From positions 1-11,703 of the forward strand of contig JAISDV010000167.1 of assembly GCA_031264545.1 (NCBI GenBank): a stretch of DNA of 11,703 nt. Direction: 5' to 3'. Of the stretch, positions 7,357 through 11,703 are shown piece by piece; position 1 is the first letter of the stretch; each line of letters starts with the position of its first letter. A program made the translations under genes and the position numbers. Origin of the DNA: Oscillospiraceae bacterium (GTDB lineage Bacteria > Bacillota > Clostridia > Oscillospirales > Oscillospiraceae). The notes beneath the pieces were generated by a model, which was not told the origin of the DNA, made no database searches, and saw only the letters and a program-made list of their open reading frames with translations.

Positions 7357-7491
7357 GGACAGGCTTTGCAGCTGACCCGAGGTCTGCCCGGCGGATAGCC
7401 GCTTTGACAGCGTTTCGCGCTGCGAATACAGATTTTTCAATGAAGGGGGCAGTAACAGTGCCGCCTCGGGTAAGAGGTTGTACGCGCCATT
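7357..7491 (+). other. Structured 5' leader of the kinase-family gene, class unknown
   Basis: Nested complementarity is visible. P1 pairs ACCCGAGG (7375-7382) with CCTCGGGT (7464-7471). P2 pairs CTGCCC (7384-7389) with GGGCAG (7447-7452). Inside lie hairpins GCGG/CCGC (7391-7402) and CAGCG/CGCTG (7408-7422). The purine-rich AAGAGG directly follows P1 and is the only ribosome binding site candidate, 14 nt before the ATG, so folding could affect translation. It does not match the conserved cores I remember for ZTP, glycine, THF, fluoride or cobalamin riboswitches, or for SRP RNA. In GC-rich DNA such stems can arise by chance. Confidence 0.35.
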
Positions 7492-8001
7492 ATGAAAAAC
7501 ATTATTCTCATCGGAATGCCGGCCTCGGGCAAAAGCACGGTCGGCCTGATCCTGGCAAAACTGCTGGGCTACGACTTTATTGATACGGACATTCGGCTCT
7601 CAGTCGCGCAGGACCGCCCGCTTTCACAGATCATTGCCGAGGACGGCTTTGACCGCTTCATCGCGCTGGAGGGACAGACCGGCGAAGGGTTGAAATGCGA
7701 AAGAACCGTCGTCGCCACCGGCGGGAGCATGATTTTTTCCGACAGGGCCATGAAAGCCCTTTCCGAAAATGCCGTCGTCGTCTGGCTGGACGCGGGGCCG
7801 GACGAGCTGGCGCGCAGAATGGCCGGTACGCTTATTTCGCGGGGCGTGGCGACGCCTGTGAAGATGACAGTCGGCGAGATATACGCGGCGCGCCGGCCGC
7901 TTTACAAAAAGTACGCGAATATACGCGTATGCTGCGCGGGCTCGGCGGAACAGGCCGCGATTGCCCTACGCGAGCGGTTGATAAGCGAGCGGCTGATATA
8001 G
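7492..8001 (+). CDS. Shikimate kinase family protein (AroK-like P-loop kinase) with altered substrate site
   Basis: This 169-residue protein has the shikimate kinase fold. Walker A is GMPASGKS (8-15), a DTD pair sits at 31-33, ATGGS at 75-79, the lid arginine probably at R117, and RRPLYKKYA at 134-142 near the C-terminus. Two canonical features differ. The FRxxE motif whose arginine holds the shikimate carboxylate reads FIALE (56-60), and the GGG substrate loop reads GGS. I recall a clostridial subgroup with these same changes, usually annotated as shikimate kinase. Its substrate may therefore not be shikimate. The ATG is supported by the immediate Walker A region, although AAGAGG is 14 nt away, an unusually long spacing. 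The gene is divergent from the phosphoesterase, and no other aromatic-pathway gene is in the window. Base composition is GC-rich, like the core genes. Confidence 0.8.
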   Translation: MKNIILIGMPASGKSTVGLILAKLLGYDFIDTDIRLSVAQDRPLSQIIAEDGFDRFIALEGQTGEGLKCERTVVATGGSMIFSDRAMKALSENAVVVWLDAGPDELARRMAGTLISRGVATPVKMTVGEIYAARRPLYKKYANIRVCCAGSAEQAAIALRERLISERLI

Positions 8002-8053
8002 CAGGTGCGGCCGTCCTAAACCCGAAACGCAATGTCATGTGGCTATGGAACGC
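8002..8053. other. Short gap after the kinase gene, nothing recognised
   Basis: Between the kinase stop codon and the recombinase remnant I see no gene, promoter or hairpin with a T-run. The kinase gene has no terminator of its own here, which fits the idea that its original terminator is now at 10132-10190. Confidence 0.4.
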
Positions 8054-8137
8054 TTCGCTCTTTTCGTCGTTTACATCTTCCCATGTCAATCTGAGCAGGT
8101 CGCCTATCCGCAGGGATGTGCATATGTCCAAGACAAA
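8054..8137 (-). pseudogene. Remnant of a tyrosine recombinase (phage-type integrase)
   Basis: Read on the minus strand, about 28 residues look like the core around the first catalytic arginine of tyrosine recombinases. The central part is CTSLRIGDLLRLTWEDV, close to the common TGLRIGDLLxLTWEDV pattern. No start codon belongs to it, and the N-terminal and C-terminal parts, including the other catalytic residues (HxxR and Tyr), are missing. The surrounding open frame on this strand (7832-8599) is only antisense to the kinase and repressor genes. The match ends about 6 bp before the -35 box of the repressor promoter, so one junction of the cassette probably lies there. It is a short match; a chance origin is unlikely but not excluded. 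Confidence 0.6.
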
Positions 8138-8142
8138 CATAC

Positions 8143-8171
8143 TTGACAAATACATTCTATCGCAGTAGAAT
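8143..8171 (+). promoter_or_regulatory. Strong promoter of the repressor-protease operon
   Basis: TTGACA (8143-8148) matches the -35 consensus exactly, and TAGAAT (8166-8171) matches five of six -10 bases, with a 17-bp spacer. The spacer and the -10 box form operator O1, as expected for autorepression. Confidence 0.85.
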
Positions 8172-8172
8172 G
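8153..8172. promoter_or_regulatory. Operator O1 (inverted repeat) overlapping the -10 box
   Basis: CATTCTA and TAGAATG are perfect 7-bp arms around a 6-nt centre. The core TTCTAT...TAGAA is shared with O2, which starts 30 bp further on. The right arm contains the -10 box, so a bound repressor dimer would block RNA polymerase. Confidence 0.75.
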
Positions 8173-8184
8173 CGAACATAGATG

Positions 8185-8200
8185 TTCTATAGCGATAGAA
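8185..8200. promoter_or_regulatory. Operator O2 (inverted repeat) downstream of the start site
   Basis: TTCTAT and ATAGAA are perfect 6-bp arms around AGCG. O1 and O2 cores are both 16 bp and begin exactly 30 bp apart, close to three helical turns, so two repressor dimers could sit on the same face of the DNA. Known bla/mec operators of staphylococci are also paired inverted repeats but use a TACA/TGTA core, which is not seen here. Confidence 0.75.
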
Positions 8201-8225
8201 TCCGCTTTGAAAGGAAGCGCGCTTT

Positions 8226-8585
8226 ATGGAATCGAAGCTATTTGACTCTGAACTTAGAATCATGGATATTCTTTGGGAAAAAGGTGACACCTCTGCAAAA
8301 CGTATTGCGGAAATTTTAAAGGAACAGGTAGGTTGGAGCAAAACTACTACATACACAGTTATAAAAAAGTGTTTGGATAAAGGAATAATCGTACGAACAG
8401 AGCCGAACTTTATTTGCAGCTCATTGATAACAAAGGAACAAGCACAAGAATTTGAAGCGACGGAGCTCATTAACAAAATGTACGGCGGTGCCGCGGACCA
8501 ACTTGTAGCTTCAATCCTTAGACGCAAGCAACTTTTACCCGAAGAAATAAAGCGGCTGAAACAGCTGGTAAATAATTTGGAATAG
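8226..8585 (+). CDS. BlaI/MecI/CopY-family transcriptional repressor
   Basis: This 119-residue protein has the normal size of a penicillinase-type repressor. The N-terminal winged-helix domain (about 5-75) begins LFDSELRIMDILWEKG. The recognition-helix region GWSKTTTYTVIKKCLDKG lies at 36-53 and the wing at about 54-68. The C-terminal helices (75-119) should form the dimer interface. Family members bind DNA as dimers and are inactivated when the partner M56 protease is triggered. A classic Asn-Phe cleavage site is not obvious. The ATG has AAAGGA about 10 nt upstream. Twin operators in its own promoter suggest autorepression, and the protease gene follows after 12 nt. The gene is AT-richer than its neighbours: one sampled 60-base line has 26 G/C against 38 in a line from lon, consistent with transfer. 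What it responds to is unknown. Confidence 0.92.
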   Translation: MESKLFDSELRIMDILWEKGDTSAKRIAEILKEQVGWSKTTTYTVIKKCLDKGIIVRTEPNFICSSLITKEQAQEFEATELINKMYGGAADQLVASILRRKQLLPEEIKRLKQLVNNLE

Positions 8586-8597
8586 GGGTGGATTGAC

Positions 8598-10082
8598 ATG
8601 ATGACATATATTCAAATGACCACCTCCGCTTCCGTCCTTATCCTGGCGATTGTTGTAATTCGATCGCTTACCATCCACAAGCTACCTAAACAAACATTTA
8701 TCGCATTGTGGGCAATTGTATTGTGCCGCTTGCTGATACCGATTTCCATTCCGTCATCCTTTAGCATATATTCATTAACGAGTAGAATAGGCGGACTGGC
8801 AGAACAAACTGCAACTGCAACACTACTCGACGCCACAGCTAACATCGTTACCGGCATTCAGCAAAATTATACGGAGCAGATGCCCGCCACGACAAAAATT
8901 TTGCCCTATATAATTGTGTGGATAGTCGGTATTGTGGTCTGTGCTTCGGTTTTCCTTGTAACGCATTTCAGAGGACGGCGCGAATACAAAACTTCCCTAC
9001 CGATTGACAATGAATTTTTTCATAAGTGGCTGACTGAACACAAGATAAAGCGCCGCGTTCAAATCCGACAATCAGACAAAATTTCATCGCCTCTCACATA
9101 TGGATTATGGCGGCCCATGATACTGCTGCCTAAGATGATGGAGTGGACTGATGAAAGTCAATTACGCTATGTTATGACGCACGAGTATACACATATCAAG
9201 AGATTTGACAACTTGAAGCAATGGCTGCTTGCAATCACGCTATGTGTCCACTGGTTTAACCCGCTGGTATGGGTAATGTATATCTTTGCTAACCGAGATA
9301 TAGAGCTTTCCTGTGACGAAAAAGTGGTGCGCACATTTGGTGAAAAACTTAAATCCTCTTATGCACTGGCACTTATCAGCATGGAGGAGAAACGAAGTGT
9401 GGTGTTAAACCCAGCATGTAACGGCTTTAGCAAAAATGCGATTGAAGAAAGGATAAACGCAATTATGAGGATAAAAAGATTTTCGTTAATTGGAATAGCA
9501 CTGGCTCTCATATTGGTAGCCGGTACGATAGTTGTTTTTGCCACATCTGCCGCTCCCGCTGAAAATGAGATTATGCCACAAGACGCCATGTCGACTTGGG
9601 CGCAATATGATGAACATGGGAATTTGCTCATTTGTCATACTATTGATAAAAATGGTAAAGATGTCTATCTGGATTATGAGCCTGAAATTCCTCGTGGCAA
9701 TATAAAAATCAACGGAATAGAAACACTTAGCTTTTTTAGCCAACGTATTAACTGCGTCAATGGTGCTTCTGTCGATCATAAGCGGGCAAATGGCGAGATG
9801 GCTGTATACACTGATAACGGCGGCGCATGGTCAATAAACAGTGGGCAGACAGTTACCGTTACATTCAACATAAAGGCAGTCGAATCTCACGAAAACGGGC
9901 AGGGTATAGCATTTGGATATCTAAAAGACGGAATTTACACCGAGTACACGGAATATGATTATAGGCTACAAGGCGAAACAGAAATTCCTTTTGTTGCGCC
10001 GGAAGATGGCGACTATTGTTTCTTTATGGTCAACTTCTCAAGCGATACAATCTATGTGAATAGCTGTACTGTAACCGTTTAA
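8598..10082 (+). CDS. M56-family (BlaR1/MecR1-type) membrane metalloprotease receptor with a non-penicillin sensor domain
   Basis: This 494-residue membrane receptor-protease should inactivate the repressor encoded just upstream. Hydrophobic segments lie near 8-22, 33-55, 102-122, 207-230 and 295-317. The zinc site is HEYTH (195-199) with E236 in ELSCDE as third ligand; the 41-residue spacing equals that of BlaR1 (H201/E242). Basic residues R291-R294 precede the last membrane segment, where BlaR1 is known to cleave itself, but equivalence is a guess. The outer region (about 320-494) differs from BlaR1. It is about 170 residues instead of about 260 and has no SxxK acylation motif. It carries four cysteines (346, 386, 474, 490) and looks beta-strand rich, ending like a beta-sandwich. 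It is therefore unlikely to sense beta-lactams. GGGGTGG precedes the ATG pair at 8598 and 8601, and either could be used. No resistance gene follows. Confidence 0.9.
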   Translation: MMTYIQMTTSASVLILAIVVIRSLTIHKLPKQTFIALWAIVLCRLLIPISIPSSFSIYSLTSRIGGLAEQTATATLLDATANIVTGIQQNYTEQMPATTKILPYIIVWIVGIVVCASVFLVTHFRGRREYKTSLPIDNEFFHKWLTEHKIKRRVQIRQSDKISSPLTYGLWRPMILLPKMMEWTDESQLRYVMTHEYTHIKRFDNLKQWLLAITLCVHWFNPLVWVMYIFANRDIELSCDEKVVRTFGEKLKSSYALALISMEEKRSVVLNPACNGFSKNAIEERINAIMRIKRFSLIGIALALILVAGTIVVFATSAAPAENEIMPQDAMSTWAQYDEHGNLLICHTIDKNGKDVYLDYEPEIPRGNIKINGIETLSFFSQRINCVNGASVDHKRANGEMAVYTDNGGAWSINSGQTVTVTFNIKAVESHENGQGIAFGYLKDGIYTEYTEYDYRLQGETEIPFVAPEDGDYCFFMVNFSSDTIYVNSCTVTV

Positions 10083-10123
10083 ATTAAAATAAGAAGCGCT
10101 ATATAACGCTTCCCATTTTAATT
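10082..10123. terminator. Hairpin after the protease gene, probably a bidirectional terminator
   Basis: GAAGCG (10093-10098) pairs with CGCTTC (10107-10112). After a 2x2 mismatch, AATTAAAAT (10082-10090) pairs with ATTTTAATT (10115-10123). The 3' side is T-rich on both strands, so it could end both the protease transcript (plus) and the histidine kinase transcript (minus). It starts at the protease stop codon. Confidence 0.65.
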
Positions 10124-10131
10124 ATTTCACC

Positions 10132-10190
10132 CTGAATCGAGAACCCGGATGCTTCGTTTATGAATCCGGGTTCTCGATTCAGTCTTTTTT
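10132..10190 (+). terminator. Long perfect hairpin with T-run, plus-strand terminator overlapping the kinase stop codon
   Basis: Arms 10132-10150 and 10164-10182 are a perfect 19-bp inverted repeat (core GAGAACCCGGAT / ATCCGGGTTCTC) with a 13-nt loop. TCTTTTTT follows on the plus strand. The TGA of the convergent histidine kinase (10181-10179) lies inside the second arm. On the minus strand no T-run follows. It comes after another terminator for the same plus-strand operon, so it may be the original terminator of the upstream kinase gene, left behind when the cassette entered. Confidence 0.75.
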
Positions 10191-11702
10191 ACCAAGCGGC
10201 AGCTTTACCGTGAAGGTCGTTCCCGTGTCGGCGCTGCTGGTGAGCGAGACGCTTCCGCCGAGCGAATCGACCACATGCTTAACGATGGCCAGGCCGAGCC
10301 CTGTTCCGCCGGCAGCCTTGCTGCGCCCGCTGTCGACCCTGTAAAAGCGCTCAAAGACCCGTCCCTGGTGTTCCGGCGGTATCGGCTCTCCGTCGTTATG
10401 TACCCTGAGCACCGCCTGCCCCTCCCTGCCGGTGAGAGAAACGTCCACGGCGCCGCCCTCCCTGTTGTACTTGACCGCGTTGACCAGAAGATTTGATACC
10501 AGCCCGCGCAGGTCCTTTTTGTCCGCGTGTATCACCACCGGCTCGAGCTCTGTCCGGATGGCGACCCGCGCCTGCTCAGCCGGAAGGCGAAGCTCGCCGA
10601 TGCTCTCGTTTACGACCTCGGAGACGTCCACGTCTTCGCTTTCACCGGAAAGCTCTCCGCTCTCCATGCGGCTGATCATGATAATGTCGTTTATCAGCAG
10701 GCTCATACGCTCCGACTCGACGCCGATTCTGGAAAGCAGCTCCTTTTTCTGCGCTTCGGAAAGCGGCAGGCCGGAGCAGAGCAGCTCCGCGCTGCCCTTG
10801 ATCGCGGTAATGGGCGTTTTCAGCTCATGGCTGGCATTCGAGAAAAACTCGCGCCTGATCCTGACGGCGCCGCGGCTCTCCGTCACATCCGACATGGTGA
10901 TGATAACGGCGGGGCCGTAGCCGCTGATCTCGCCCGCGTAAGTAAAAACGGTTTCGATGATTCTGCCCGCGAGCGTATAATCGAGGCTTTCGCTCCGCTT
11001 ATCCTCGGCGGTCTTGTCGGTGAGATTCATGAATCCGAGCTCCCGGGTCGCGTAAAGAATGTGCTCGCCCAGAACGGCCTTGGAGCAGCCGAGATATCTG
11101 CACGCGGCGGCGTTGATGAGCAGGATGTTCTTCTTCCTGTCGAGCAGGATGAAGCCGTCCCCGACATTGTCCAGGAAAAAGCTCAGCTTATCCTTTTCCT
11201 GCTGGATCGCCGCGATATATTCCGACAGGTGCGCGGAAAGCGCATTGATCTTGATCGCCATGTCCTCGAGCTCTTCATAGCGGTAGCTCCGGGGATTCAG
11301 GCGCTTCCCCCCTTCCTTGACGCTGATAAGGCTCTCGTTCATCGCGATAATGGGCGTAATAAAGCTCGTTGAGAAACGGCCGGTCAGCACGGAGGCGACG
11401 GCGAGCGCGCCGAGGATTACGATAAGCATGGAAGGAACAATGGTCTTGATGCTGTCCCATACGCCCGAGACCTCCCGCGTGACCCGGATAAAGCTGCCGT
11501 CCGGCGCTTTGACCGCGGAGTAGACGAGCTTTTTCCCGAGCGTTTCGCTGTCTCGTACGCTGGTGCCCCGGCCGGTCAGCCCAGCCTGAATGATTTCGGG
11601 CCGGCCGGCGTGGTTCTCCATCGATCTGTAGTCGGCCCGGGAATCGCCGAGCACGACCCCGTCGGCTGAGATCACGGTCACGCGGACATTCTGCGCTTCC
11701 CG
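10179..11702 (-). CDS. PhoR-type sensor histidine kinase, N-terminus cut by window edge
   Basis: About 507 residues are visible and the frame is open to the right edge, so the true start and first membrane segment lie outside. A GTG at 11681 is not accepted as the start because the frame upstream reads NVRVTVISADG, a typical sensor-domain strand. Numbering from 11681: the outer sensor domain runs to about 80, the membrane segment from about 82 to 100, a HAMP linker from 105 to 155, a PAS domain from 165 to 270 and the H-box SHELKTP with phospho-acceptor H285. The N-box has N397 and N401, and the G-box GGTGLGLAIVKHV starts at 458. The layout sensor-TM-HAMP-PAS-HisKA-ATPase is that of PhoR, which senses phosphate status, but other PhoR-like kinases share it. 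A response regulator gene would be expected just past the right edge. The gene converges on the M56 protease gene. Confidence 0.93.
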   Translation of the reverse strand, partial: REAQNVRVTVISADGVVLGDSRADYRSMENHAGRPEIIQAGLTGRGTSVRDSETLGKKLVYSAVKAPDGSFIRVTREVSGVWDSIKTIVPSMLIVILGALAVASVLTGRFSTSFITPIIAMNESLISVKEGGKRLNPRSYRYEELEDMAIKINALSAHLSEYIAAIQQEKDKLSFFLDNVGDGFILLDRKKNILLINAAACRYLGCSKAVLGEHILYATRELGFMNLTDKTAEDKRSESLDYTLAGRIIETVFTYAGEISGYGPAVIITMSDVTESRGAVRIRREFFSNASHELKTPITAIKGSAELLCSGLPLSEAQKKELLSRIGVESERMSLLINDIIMISRMESGELSGESEDVDVSEVVNESIGELRLPAEQARVAIRTELEPVVIHADKKDLRGLVSNLLVNAVKYNREGGAVDVSLTGREGQAVLRVHNDGEPIPPEHQGRVFERFYRVDSGRSKAAGGTGLGLAIVKHVVDSLGGSVSLTSSADTGTTFTVKLPLGKKD

Positions 11703-11703
11703 G

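Noticed and set aside
7231..7440. A 70-codon N-terminal extension of the metallophosphoesterase, opening with a TTG
   Set aside because: It has no ribosome binding site and no family similarity, runs through a clear promoter for the shorter gene, and the phosphoesterase fold begins right at the internal ATG.
7440..7583. Small upstream ORF in the leader of the kinase-family gene
   Set aside because: It has no ribosome binding site and runs into the kinase gene out of frame with low-plausibility sequence.
8054..8137. Possibility of an active integrase
   Set aside because: Only the region around the first catalytic arginine is present, without the HxxR or tyrosine parts, so it cannot encode a working enzyme.
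7832..8599. A 255-codon minus-strand frame covering the recombinase remnant
   Set aside because: Only about 28 codons resemble a recombinase. The rest is antisense to the kinase gene and to the repressor gene.
8598..10082. Naming the pair blaR1/blaI as a beta-lactam resistance system
   Set aside because: The sensor lacks the SxxK motif and the size of a penicillin-binding domain, and no beta-lactamase or PBP gene is present.
1..11703. CRISPR array, tRNA, rRNA or complete insertion sequence
   Set aside because: No spaced direct repeats, tRNA cloverleaf, rRNA-like stretch or transposase was seen on reading both strands.

Overview
The window looks like a chromosomal stretch from a GC-rich member of the Clostridia (Firmicutes). 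The evidence is the gene order tig-clpP-clpX-lon-engB on the minus strand, AGGAGG-type ribosome binding sites, TTGnnn/TAnAAT promoters, and a ClpP whose catalytic triad falls at exactly the Bacillus positions (S98, H123, D172). Sampled lines of the housekeeping genes are about 60% GC by hand count. The species cannot be named from the sequence.

Positions 1-6480 hold a protein quality-control block, all on the minus strand. Reading in the direction of transcription: an extended -10 promoter (6452-6480), trigger factor, ClpP, ClpX, Lon, and the ribosome-assembly GTPase EngB, which runs off the left edge. Trigger factor folds nascent chains, ClpXP and Lon degrade damaged proteins, and EngB matures the large ribosomal subunit. 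A clean terminator-like hairpin lies between clpX and lon, just before the lon ribosome binding site, so it may attenuate read-through into lon and engB. A weaker hairpin lies between tig and clpP.

Positions 6538-8001 hold a divergent pair: a calcineurin-like metallophosphoesterase (minus) and a shikimate-kinase-family protein with a non-canonical substrate site (plus). Their back-to-back promoters flank a 6-bp-arm palindrome. The kinase gene has a 135-nt leader that can fold into nested stems.

Positions about 8050-10123 look like an acquired, visibly AT-richer cassette between the kinase gene and the convergent histidine kinase gene. It holds a small remnant of a tyrosine recombinase, then a BlaI/MecI-type repressor and an M56 (BlaR1/MecR1-type) membrane metalloprotease. 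The pair has a strong promoter carrying two matching inverted-repeat operators 30 bp apart. The protease keeps its HExxH site, but its extracellular sensor is a roughly 170-residue, cysteine-containing, probably beta-rich domain with no penicillin-binding SxxK motif. No beta-lactamase or other output gene accompanies it. This is the most unusual part of the window: a signal-transducing pair with an unidentified ligand and unidentified targets.

Positions 10082-10190 hold two hairpins that separate the convergent genes. From 10179 to the right edge runs a PhoR-type sensor histidine kinase on the minus strand, missing its N-terminus because of the window edge.
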